NCBI GenBank assembly: GCA_022702935.2
Contig: JAKIML020000074.1
Span: 1 to 64,000, forward strand
Length of the DNA: 64,000 nucleotides
Source: Bacillota bacterium
GTDB lineage: Bacteria; Bacillota; Clostridia; DSM-8532
Reading direction: 5' to 3'
Under the pieces are notes generated by a model. The model was not told where the DNA came from. It did no database searches and saw nothing but the letters and a program-made list of their open reading frames with translations. The translations under genes were made by a program, and so were the position numbers. Of the stretch, positions 53,772 through 61,116 are shown in pieces (position 1 is the stretch's first letter; every line of letters begins with the position of its first letter).

Positions 53772-54854
53772 TCACAAACGCGATATGAAAACCAGCACGA
53801 TTCCCGCTGCTGATGAAAGCGTAATCCATGGAATGGCAATCTTCATTTCCTTAAGTACACCCGAAAGCGAAGTATAGGTTGAGGAGCCGGTGAAATTCAT
53901 GGCCCAAAAGGCCGACAACGACGGCAGCACCAGCAGATAGCCTATGGCAAGAACCAAGCTTTGGGGTGCGAATAACCCATTGAGCCAGGCAAAACCAGCC
54001 GTCCAGAGAAATCCCATAAGCCATCCCTTCCAGGCAAAGGCCCGGCCCGGGATAAAGGGAAGCAGCATGGGGGTAAGAAGATTTCCCATCAGCACAGCAC
54101 CTGAATAAGCTAAAAAGTCCATCAGTCCAAAGGGTCTGGACACAAAAAGATTCAGAAGGAGCAATACACCGAAAACAATGATGGATACCTTGGCAGCATG
54201 AACCAGTTCCAGAGGTGTGAGTACCAGTCTGTCCCATAGAGTAAATTTAACGGTACGCATCTCTTCTGTGGCCTTAAGCCCTGATTGAATAAATTGCTTG
54301 AGGTCGGAGGCTCTTACGGGACCATAAATCACAGAGAAGCCGGTTCTTTGGGCCACCTTGTGAGCACTGACACCGGGGCCGCCCAACTGGGGCAGTATCA
54401 GGGTCCGGTGTTCCACGCACCGAGCCAGTCCCGTTTTTGAAATGCGTTCAACAAGCTCATCGGTGCCGAAGGTCCCTTTGCCGGCGGCGCACCAAACATT
54501 GATACCCTTGGTATCGAGGATCAGAAGCCAGCAATTTAAGCCCGAAAGCTCCCTTCGCAGGGTGTCGAAGGTAAGCTTATAATTGGCGCTGACCAAGACG
54601 GGAGATCTGGCATCGGGCGCACCTACAGCGTAGAGCCCCGGTGTAACCTTGTAATTCATTCGGCCTATTCCCCAGCGTACCTTCCAGGCTCCGAGGATGT
54701 CCTGGGTTTTCAGAGTGGTGGAAATGACGGGCACGCTTCCTGCCGGGGTCATGATTTCGCCTATCACCCATGGTTCTTTTTGCGCACAGCATGCTTGGAG
54801 TTCCTCTTTCCCGCAGTTCTCGGTAGTGCAGCAGCAGGACTTCTCATCATTCAT
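53772..54854 (-). CDS. hgcA: Mercury-methylation corrinoid protein HgcA
   Basis: A 360-residue protein. The cytosolic corrinoid domain (about 30-200) carries the diagnostic cap-helix motif NVWCAAGK (119-126), whose Cys122 is the expected lower axial cobalt ligand, followed by GTFGTDELVERI. About five membrane helices (about 222-238, 242-262, 275-295, 300-318, 340-357) form the C-terminal half. HgcA transfers a methyl group from cobalamin to Hg(II). The motif and membrane half separate it from the acetyl-CoA-pathway corrinoid protein CdhD. An unusual Cys-rich N-terminus (C7, C8, C9, C14, C22, C23) precedes the domain. The ATG overlaps the arsR stop by one base; GGAGG lies nine bases upstream. 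Confidence 0.97.
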   Translation of the reverse strand: MNDEKSCCCTTENCGKEELQACCAQKEPWVIGEIMTPAGSVPVISTTLKTQDILGAWKVRWGIGRMNYKVTPGLYAVGAPDARSPVLVSANYKLTFDTLRRELSGLNCWLLILDTKGINVWCAAGKGTFGTDELVERISKTGLARCVEHRTLILPQLGGPGVSAHKVAQRTGFSVIYGPVRASDLKQFIQSGLKATEEMRTVKFTLWDRLVLTPLELVHAAKVSIIVFGVLLLLNLFVSRPFGLMDFLAYSGAVLMGNLLTPMLLPFIPGRAFAWKGWLMGFLWTAGFAWLNGLFAPQSLVLAIGYLLVLPSLSAFWAMNFTGSSTYTSLSGVLKEMKIAIPWITLSSAAGIVLVFISRL

Positions 54855-55174
54855 TACTTCCGCCCTCCTTTATCGCACACCATTGAGATGCATGCCTCCT
54901 TTTCGGAGGTTATGGCGTGGAAAAACGCTTTTAATTCTTTGATGGTTTCTGAATCCAAAGAATAGTAGGTCCACTTCCCCACATACCTTTCCTTGACCAG
55001 CCCGCATTCACAAAGGAGCTTCATATGATGGGAGAGTGTTGACTGAGAGATGTTAAAGCGTTCCAGAATCCTGCAGGCACAAAGCTCCCCGCAGGAGAGC
55101 ATATCTACAATCATGGCTCTTTTAGGATCACCCAGCGCTTTAAATACCCTTGCATGCTCCAGATAGGTTTTCAT
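54854..55174 (-). CDS. arsR: ArsR-family metalloregulatory repressor of hgcAB
   Basis: A 106-residue winged-helix repressor. ELCACRILE (Cys32 and Cys34 from this start) matches the ELCVC-type thiolate metal-binding motif in the ArsR alpha-3 site. The recognition helix is FNISQSTLSHHMKLL. Other cysteines include C28, a CEC pair near 55-57 and C95/C100 near the C-terminus. I chose the ATG at 55174, after GAGG; an upstream in-frame GTG overlaps that site. It is coupled to hgcA by TAATG. The ligand could be As(III), Hg(II) or another thiophilic metal; the sequence alone cannot tell. Confidence 0.94.
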   Translation of the reverse strand: MKTYLEHARVFKALGDPKRAMIVDMLSCGELCACRILERFNISQSTLSHHMKLLCECGLVKERYVGKWTYYSLDSETIKELKAFFHAITSEKEACISMVCDKGGRK

Positions 55175-55192
55175 GGGCACCTCACATCTAAG

Positions 55193-55241
55193 TTTTTCGA
55201 TATGATACTCTAAGTATATGCGTCAAATCGAAAAAGTTCAA
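55193..55241 (-). promoter_or_regulatory. arsR-hgcAB promoter and candidate ArsR operators
   Basis: On the minus strand TTGAAC (55236-55241) is 17 bases from TATACT (55213-55218). ATACT-N3-AGTAT (55205-55217) is an inverted repeat over the -10. A second, wider inverted repeat pairs TTTTTCGAT (55193-55201) with ATCGAAAAA (55227-55235), bracketing the -10 and start point. Binding at either would block transcription. Confidence 0.7.
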
Positions 55242-55270
55242 TATTATGAGATAGAAAAATAGTGATTGCA

Positions 55271-55299
55271 TTGATTTATTCGTAGCATGTTAATACAAT
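55271..55299 (+). promoter_or_regulatory. Promoter of the divergent ABC importer
   Basis: TTGATT (55271-55276) is 17 bases from TACAAT (55294-55299). The two divergent -35 elements are only about 30 bases apart, so a repressor bound to one could affect the other. Confidence 0.6.
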
Positions 55300-55336
55300 G
55301 TAAATTGTGAATCAACAATAAAGGAGTTCAATTATA

Positions 55337-56248
55337 ATGAGGTTTTTCAAGGGTCTTCTTTCATCTCTTATCATAATAGCTATGTTTTTTTGCGCAGGGT
55401 GCAGCACCAATAAGGCTCCCGCTGAGGATTTAACCCTTAAAATAGGTGTAATGCCCGCTGTGGATTCGGCCCCCATATTTCTGGCCCATAAAAAGGGCTA
55501 TTTTGAGGAGTTGGGCCTTAAGGTGGAGGTACAGGTCTATACCAACGCTATGGACAGGCAGGGTGCGCTCCAGAGCGGCGCGCTGGACGGCGCCATGACC
55601 GATGTGATTGCGCTTCTCAACAATGTGGAGAACGGCTTTAACATCAAAGTGACCACAAGCACTGACGGGGTCTTCCCCTTCCTGGTCAAGGAGGATATCT
55701 CCGGCAAAACGACCCTCACCGCGGGCATGATGGAGGTCAGCATCACCAATTACCTGTCGGATCGGTGCTTAAGTGAGCAATACACCCTTGATAAGGTCTA
55801 TATCAACGACATCCCCTCCCGTCTCGAAATGATCAGCAAGGGCACATTGGATCTGGCCGTCATTCCTGAGCCCATGGCTTCTCAGGGCGAACTGAACGGG
55901 CTGACCAAGCTTATCATAGAGAATACGGACGCTTACTCACCCGATGTGATGGTGTTTACCCAGAATGCCATTGACAAAAAGGCTGAAGCGCTCAAGCGCT
56001 TCCATCAAGCCTATAACAAGGCCGTTGATGAAATTGCCCAGGACGACAGCGAAGCCCGGGATATTTTGATAGAGGTGCTGAGCCTGAAGCCTGAAATTAA
56101 AGAAAAAATCATTATGCCCCGGTACCATAAGGCCCGGGTTCCCAGTGAGGAGTACCTCAATGGGGTTATGGACTGGAATGAAAAGGTGCTTAAGAAAAAG
56201 ATCACACTCAAATACGAGGATTTGGTTGAAGGGAAATTTGTGGATTGA
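55337..56248 (+). CDS. ABC importer substrate-binding lipoprotein (SsuA/TauA/NMT1 type)
   Basis: A 303-residue periplasmic-binding-type lipoprotein with signal peptide and lipobox CAGC (Cys22). The fold is the SsuA/TauA/ThiY class: LKIGVMPAVDSAPIFLAHKKG, then YFEELGLKVEV, GALDGAMTDVIALL and DLAVIPEPMASQG. Members bind sulfonates, taurine, nitrate, thiamine precursors and others; the ligand cannot be read here. AAGGAG precedes the ATG. It is the first gene of a tight SBP-ATPase-permease operon divergent from arsR-hgcAB. Confidence 0.92.
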   Translation: MRFFKGLLSSLIIIAMFFCAGCSTNKAPAEDLTLKIGVMPAVDSAPIFLAHKKGYFEELGLKVEVQVYTNAMDRQGALQSGALDGAMTDVIALLNNVENGFNIKVTTSTDGVFPFLVKEDISGKTTLTAGMMEVSITNYLSDRCLSEQYTLDKVYINDIPSRLEMISKGTLDLAVIPEPMASQGELNGLTKLIIENTDAYSPDVMVFTQNAIDKKAEALKRFHQAYNKAVDEIAQDDSEARDILIEVLSLKPEIKEKIIMPRYHKARVPSEEYLNGVMDWNEKVLKKKITLKYEDLVEGKFVD

Positions 56249-56973
56249 TAGAGATCAAGGATTTATCGGTAAGCTACGAAAATGAGGTGGCTTTAAGAAA
56301 CTTTTCGCTGACCATAGCAAAGAACACCACCTGTGCCATCATTGGCCAATCGGGCTGTGGCAAGACCACCCTGTTGTATGCCCTGGCGGGGCTCATTCAG
56401 CCCTCCTCGGGAACTATCCGCATAGATGGTCAGACCCTTCATGGGGTTCGGAAAAAGACCAGCCTGATTCTTCAGGATTATGGGCTCCTGCCCTGGAAAC
56501 GGGTATGGGATAATATGGCCTTCCCCCTTAAAGCTCGGGGCCTTAAGGCTGAAGAAATAGAGCTTAAGGTTTCTGCCCTGCTCAATAGCCTGAGCTTAAG
56601 CGAGTATAGAAATAAGTTTCCCGCAGAGCTCAGCGGCGGGCAAAAGCAGAGGGTGGCTATTGGCCGGGCCATTGCCCTTGAGCCCGATCTCCTGTTGATG
56701 GACGAGGCCTCCTCAGCCCTGGACGCCCTGACCAGGGAGACTATTCAGAATCTCATTCTAAATATCTATAAAGCACAAAACCTGACCCTGGTTCTGGTCA
56801 CTCATAATATTGAAGAAGCCGTATTTCTGGGGCAGCGCATTGTGGTCATGAAACAGGGAGAAATAAAGCATATTCTGGACAACCCCTATTTTGGCCTGGA
56901 CCATGGTCGGGACAGCCTTGAATTTTATAAAATTTGCTTGGAAGTGAGGCGATGGCTCAATGAAGAGGCTTAG
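56245..56973 (+). CDS. ABC importer ATPase (SsuB/TauB type)
   Basis: A 242-residue ATPase with Walker A GQSGCGKTT, signature LSGGQKQRVAIGRA, Walker B LLLMDEASSALD and H-loop VTHNIEEA. It starts with TTG overlapping the upstream stop by four bases (TTGA), indicating coupled translation. It powers import with the neighbouring permease. Confidence 0.94.
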   Translation: MIEIKDLSVSYENEVALRNFSLTIAKNTTCAIIGQSGCGKTTLLYALAGLIQPSSGTIRIDGQTLHGVRKKTSLILQDYGLLPWKRVWDNMAFPLKARGLKAEEIELKVSALLNSLSLSEYRNKFPAELSGGQKQRVAIGRAIALEPDLLLMDEASSALDALTRETIQNLILNIYKAQNLTLVLVTHNIEEAVFLGQRIVVMKQGEIKHILDNPYFGLDHGRDSLEFYKICLEVRRWLNEEA

Positions 56974-57727
56974 AACAGTTCTTAAGCAAAAGACCCTCTA
57001 CGGGGCCCTCATCATCCTTCTTGCCTGGTACTTGCTCCACATGCTGCTCAACACCCCGGCCATTCCTTCACCCTATAAAACCCTGGTGAACTTCTGTGCC
57101 ATCTTTCCTGGCACGCTGAGCCTGCATTTATTGGTCAGTCTGGGCAGGATAACCGCAGCTCTTGTGATCTCATTGATCTTAGGCGGCCTCATAGGGCTTT
57201 TTATTGGTGTAAACCAGCGGGCAGATGCTCTCATTACACCCATTGTCTATATGCTCTACCCCATTCCCAAGATTGCCTTTCTCCCCATTCTGATGATTCT
57301 TTTGGGCTTGGGAAACGCCCCCAAGATTGTGCTCATCGTCATCATCATCATTTTCCAGATCATTCTGGCGGTGCGGGACGGGGTTAAAGAAATCCCCAAG
57401 GAATTGATCTACTCGGTGAAATCCCTGGATTTAAGCTCGGGCCAGCTTTACAGACATCTTATTCTGCCCGCGGTGCTGCCCAAGCTCATGACGGCCTTAA
57501 GGCTTTGTGTGGGCGTAAGCATCTCCATCCTCTTTTTCGGAGAGAATTTTGCCACCACCTACGGGATCGGCTATTTCATCATGAACAGTTGGATGCGGGT
57601 GGACTATGTGGAAATGTTCAGCGGAATTGTGGCCCTAAGCCTTCTTGGTCTTGCCCTCTTTGGCCTCATTGACCTTCTTGAAAGGCGGCTGTGCCCCTGG
57701 ATAAAGGCGGGAAAAAAAGACCTCTGA
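56960..57727 (+). CDS. ABC importer permease (SsuC/TauC type)
   Basis: A 255-residue membrane protein with about six helices. The coupling-helix EAA region reads LDLSSGQLYRHLILPAVLPKL, and SINGILFFG-like FFGENFATTYGIGYFIMNSW marks the SsuC/TauC group. It overlaps the ATPase gene by 14 bases. No convincing terminator separates it from the convergent PurF-like gene, only three bases away. Confidence 0.93.
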   Translation: MKRLRTVLKQKTLYGALIILLAWYLLHMLLNTPAIPSPYKTLVNFCAIFPGTLSLHLLVSLGRITAALVISLILGGLIGLFIGVNQRADALITPIVYMLYPIPKIAFLPILMILLGLGNAPKIVLIVIIIIFQIILAVRDGVKEIPKELIYSVKSLDLSSGQLYRHLILPAVLPKLMTALRLCVGVSISILFFGENFATTYGIGYFIMNSWMRVDYVEMFSGIVALSLLGLALFGLIDLLERRLCPWIKAGKKDL

Positions 57728-57730
57728 GGA

Positions 57731-59131
57731 TTACTCCCTACCGTTCCAGCAATAGGTGCAGACCCTTTCTGCACCCAGGCCGATGGCCTCAATCATATCA
57801 TGGATATTCTGATATTTGAGGGACGAGAAGTTGAGGCGCTTGCAGATACAGTCCACCATGGCATTGTATTGGTCGGTGGATGGATCACAATAAGCGTCCA
57901 GGTTCTCGGGCTCCTTCCCTTCCAATTCAGCAATGGCCTGCCTTGCGGCAAGATCGTTTAATGAACGGGAGGCCGAGAAATTCAGGTATTTGCATCCAAA
58001 GACAATGGGCGGACAGGCTGAGCGGATATGGACCTCCCTGGCGTCGCAGGCATAGAGCAGATCCACGGTTTCACGCATCTGCGTTCCGCGCACAATGGAA
58101 TCGTCACAGAAGAGCAATCTTTTGTTGGCCACCAGCTCAGGAATGGGCATGAGCTTCATGCGGGCCACCAGATTGCGAATACTCTGATCCTGGGGCATAA
58201 AACTTCGGGACCAGGTGGGTGTATATTTGATAAAGGGCCGGCCAAAAGGTACCTTGGATTCATTGGAGTAACCGATGGCATGACCCACTCCCGAATCGGG
58301 TACGCCGGCCACCATGTCAACCTCCACATGGTCATTTCTGGCCATGGAGGCACCATTTTTATAGCGCATGACTTCTACATTGACCCCTTCGTAGGTGGAG
58401 GAGGAATAGCCGTAATAGACCCACAGGAATGAGCATATCTTCATGGGCTTTCTGGCCGGTGAGATGATTTCATAGCCATCGGGCGTGAGGAAAACAATTT
58501 CACCGGGGCCCAATTCATATTCATAGCGATAGCCCAGATTGGCAAAGGTGCAGGATTCAAAGGAAACACAATAGGCATCGTCCTTCTTGCCGATAACAAG
58601 GGGGGTTCTCCCCCATCTGTCCCTGGAGGCATAAATGCCTTGGGGTGTAAGAATCAGAACGGAGCAGGAACCCTTGACGAGCTCCTGAACCTGCAGCAAT
58701 CCATTTTTAAAGGAATCCTCCTGGTCGATGATCACCGAGACTAATTCGGTTGTATTGATGGTACCATGATTGGTCTCCAGAAAATGCATGCTCTGGTTGC
58801 GGAAGGCTCTTTCCACCAATTCATCTGCATTATTGATCTTGCCCAGGGTACTGATGGCATAATTGCCGAGATGGGACCGAACTGTCAGGGGCTGGGGATC
58901 AGTATCGCTGATACAGCCAATGCCCATATTGCCGGACATTTTGGCTAAGTCTGCCTCAAACTTGGCTCTGAACTGAGCATTTTCGATGTTGTGAATGGAC
59001 CGATTAAAGCTTGTTCCGTTCCAGAAGGCCATACCGCCCCTGCTCGTTCCCAAATGGGAATGGTAATCGGTACCGAAAAACACATCCATGACACAATCCT
59101 GCTTTGAAACAACACCAAACAAACCACCCAT
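57731..59131 (-). CDS. PurF-like amidophosphoribosyltransferase paralogue lacking the catalytic Cys
   Basis: A 466-residue protein with PurF architecture: an N-terminal Ntn glutaminase fold followed by a phosphoribosyltransferase domain with the PRPP loop LLFCDDSIVRGTQ. True PurF begins, after processing, with Cys-Gly-(Ile/Val)-Phe-Gly. Here the sequence starts MGGLFGVVSKQDC, so the nucleophile is Gly, and the oxyanion Asn-Gly motif is also replaced (STLGKINN). Glutamine use seems impossible, though PRPP binding may remain. Cys pairs near the end (CICK, CTYC) could hold an Fe-S cluster. I chose the ATG at 59131, nine bases after GGGAG; the ORF to 59203 lacks one. Confidence 0.88.
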   Translation of the reverse strand: MGGLFGVVSKQDCVMDVFFGTDYHSHLGTSRGGMAFWNGTSFNRSIHNIENAQFRAKFEADLAKMSGNMGIGCISDTDPQPLTVRSHLGNYAISTLGKINNADELVERAFRNQSMHFLETNHGTINTTELVSVIIDQEDSFKNGLLQVQELVKGSCSVLILTPQGIYASRDRWGRTPLVIGKKDDAYCVSFESCTFANLGYRYEYELGPGEIVFLTPDGYEIISPARKPMKICSFLWVYYGYSSSTYEGVNVEVMRYKNGASMARNDHVEVDMVAGVPDSGVGHAIGYSNESKVPFGRPFIKYTPTWSRSFMPQDQSIRNLVARMKLMPIPELVANKRLLFCDDSIVRGTQMRETVDLLYACDAREVHIRSACPPIVFGCKYLNFSASRSLNDLAARQAIAELEGKEPENLDAYCDPSTDQYNAMVDCICKRLNFSSLKYQNIHDMIEAIGLGAERVCTYCWNGRE

Positions 59132-59311
59132 GAAAACCGTCTCCCAATCAATGATTTTATAGTATGCGGGATGAACAAAGCTGCCGGAGCACAAGATGCC
59201 CATTCACTAGGATGTCATTTCAGGGGGCATTATGCAAGTGCATTTTACGATCAACCTAAAATTTTGTCACTATTTGACAGATAAAACCTGTCCCCGGCTT
59301 TAAACTTTGAC

Positions 59312-59360
59312 AAAAAAGCCATGAAGTCTTGGCATCATGTTTGCCGAACTCCATGGCTTT
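59312..59360 (-). terminator. Terminator of the DUF1846 gene
   Basis: A perfect nine-base stem (59315-59323 with 59352-59360) with a long loop is followed on the minus strand by six T. It lies 17 bases past the DUF1846 stop. Confidence 0.85.
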
Positions 59361-59376
59361 ACTTTATCTTCGCAGA

Positions 59377-60861
59377 TTAATGATGAAAGAGCTTGTTGGA
59401 CTGGTATTGGGGCTCACAGGTGATATTGACGCCCAATCTCTGGAACACATTCTCATCCACCCGGGACAGGATAACCGTTGAGTGGGCCTCACATCCCCGA
59501 AGCTTGGGAAGCTGCTGCAGGGCCAATGCCGCTGTGGGGTTGGTGGCCGCGCATATGGACAGAGCAATCAATATCTCGTCGGTATGGAGACGGGGATTGC
59601 GGTTGCCCATATGCTTCACCTTGAGCACCTGAATGGGCTCAATAACAATGGGCGAAATCAGATGGATATCATGATGAATACCTCCCAGCTCCTTTAACGC
59701 ATTGAGCAGAAGGGCTGCCGATGCTCCCAGAAGGGAGGTGGTTTTACCGGTCACAATACGTCCGTCATTAAGCTGGAGGGCCACTGCCGGCTCCTCGGTC
59801 TCCTCGGCCCGCTTTAAAGCCGCCTCCACCACAGGGCGATCCTTGGACGAAACCCCTAATTTGTTCATCAATAGCTCCAGCCTGTAAATCTCAGACTTCT
59901 CGGCCATGCCCTGACGCACTGAGCAGCAGGTGTTGTAATACCTTCTGATGACCTCCTGCTCCGAGGCTTTAATCACCGCCTCTTCATCAAAGATGCAGTA
60001 ACCCGCCATATTGACACCCATGTCGGTAGGGCTCTTATAAGGGGATTGCCCCATAATCTTTTCAAAGATGGCGTTGAGCACCGGGAACACTTCTATGTCC
60101 CTGTTATAATTAACGGTGGAGACACCATAGGCCTCCAGATGGAAGGGATCAATCATGTTAACATCATTGAGATCAGTGGTTGCCGCTTCATAGGCCAGGT
60201 TCACAGGATGCTTCAGAGGGAGATTCCAGATGGGGAAGGTCTCAAACTTGGCATACCCCGCTTTAATGCCCCTTTTATAGTCATGATAGAGCTGGGACAG
60301 GCAGGTGGCCATCTTCCCGCTTCCCGGTCCGGGCGCCGTTATCACCACCAGGGATCTAGTGGTCTCTACATAATCGTTTCGGCCATACCCCTCATCGCTG
60401 ACAATCAATGGAATATTATTGGGATAGTCGGGAATGGGATAATGCTTGAAGACCCTGATACCCAGATTGTTCAAGCGCTTCTCAAACAGATCTGCGGCGG
60501 TCTGGCCCCGGTAATGGGTAATCACCACACTGCCCACATAGAGGCCAATGTCCCGAAGGGCGTCAATGGATCGAAGGACCTCCAGGTCATAGGTGATGCC
60601 AAGGTCGCCCCGGCGCTTGTTCTTCTCGATATCGTCGGCATTGATGGTTATGACGATTTCAGCCTGATCCTTCAGCTCCAGCAGCATTCTTACCTTGCTG
60701 TCAGGCTGAAAGCCCGGAAGTACCCTGGATGCATGGTAATCATCAAAGAGCTTTCCACCGAACTCCAAATAGAGCTTGCCGCCAAACATGGCGATACGGT
60801 CAAGTATTTTCTGGGACTGCATCTGAAGGTATTTTTCGTTGTCAAATCCTATTCTTTGCAT
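59377..60861 (-). CDS. DUF1846 family protein
   Basis: A 494-residue soluble protein of the DUF1846 family. Recognisable blocks are MQRIGFDNEKYLQMQS, VVITAPGPGSGKMATCLSQL (a P-loop-like stretch), TDMGVNMAGYCIFDEEAV and KTTSLLGASAALLLNALKEL. Structures of family members show two Rossmann-like halves, but the reaction is unknown to me. GGAG precedes the ATG. It is upstream of, but terminated before, the PurF-like gene. Confidence 0.92.
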   Translation of the reverse strand: MQRIGFDNEKYLQMQSQKILDRIAMFGGKLYLEFGGKLFDDYHASRVLPGFQPDSKVRMLLELKDQAEIVITINADDIEKNKRRGDLGITYDLEVLRSIDALRDIGLYVGSVVITHYRGQTAADLFEKRLNNLGIRVFKHYPIPDYPNNIPLIVSDEGYGRNDYVETTRSLVVITAPGPGSGKMATCLSQLYHDYKRGIKAGYAKFETFPIWNLPLKHPVNLAYEAATTDLNDVNMIDPFHLEAYGVSTVNYNRDIEVFPVLNAIFEKIMGQSPYKSPTDMGVNMAGYCIFDEEAVIKASEQEVIRRYYNTCCSVRQGMAEKSEIYRLELLMNKLGVSSKDRPVVEAALKRAEETEEPAVALQLNDGRIVTGKTTSLLGASAALLLNALKELGGIHHDIHLISPIVIEPIQVLKVKHMGNRNPRLHTDEILIALSICAATNPTAALALQQLPKLRGCEAHSTVILSRVDENVFQRLGVNITCEPQYQSNKLFHH

Positions 60862-61026
60862 GAGATACGCTCCAAAAATGATGTTGATTAAATGATCGAC
60901 GATTGACTTGGATTTTTACCATTACCCACAATAACACAATGGAGGAAGAACCGTCAATAAAACTCGCTCAAACCGTCCAATTGTCATATTTTTCATAAAG
61001 TCTTAGAAAAAAACCTGAAAAGGCAT

Positions 61027-61054
61027 TTGACGCGGAGCCAACATAATGTATAAT
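61027..61054 (+). promoter_or_regulatory. Promoter of carB
   Basis: TTGACG (61027-61032) is 16 bases from a perfect TATAAT (61049-61054), about 60 bases before the carB ATG. Confidence 0.7.
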
Positions 61055-61116
61055 TATGCATAAAACATGAATTCTTTTTCATTTTATTTGATTTTTTTGG
61101 AGGTTAAAAAAGAAAA

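Noticed and set aside
53772-54854. HgcA as the acetyl-CoA-pathway corrinoid protein (CdhD/AcsD)
   Set aside because: The NVWCAAGK cap motif, the C-terminal membrane helices and the adjacent HgcB rule this out. CdhD is soluble and sits with acs genes, none of which are here.
52150-58000. Attachment-site copy of the tRNA-Leu 3' end bounding an island
   Set aside because: I looked for a repeat of the last ~20 bases of the tRNA in the following 6 kb and saw none, so an integrated island is not proved here.
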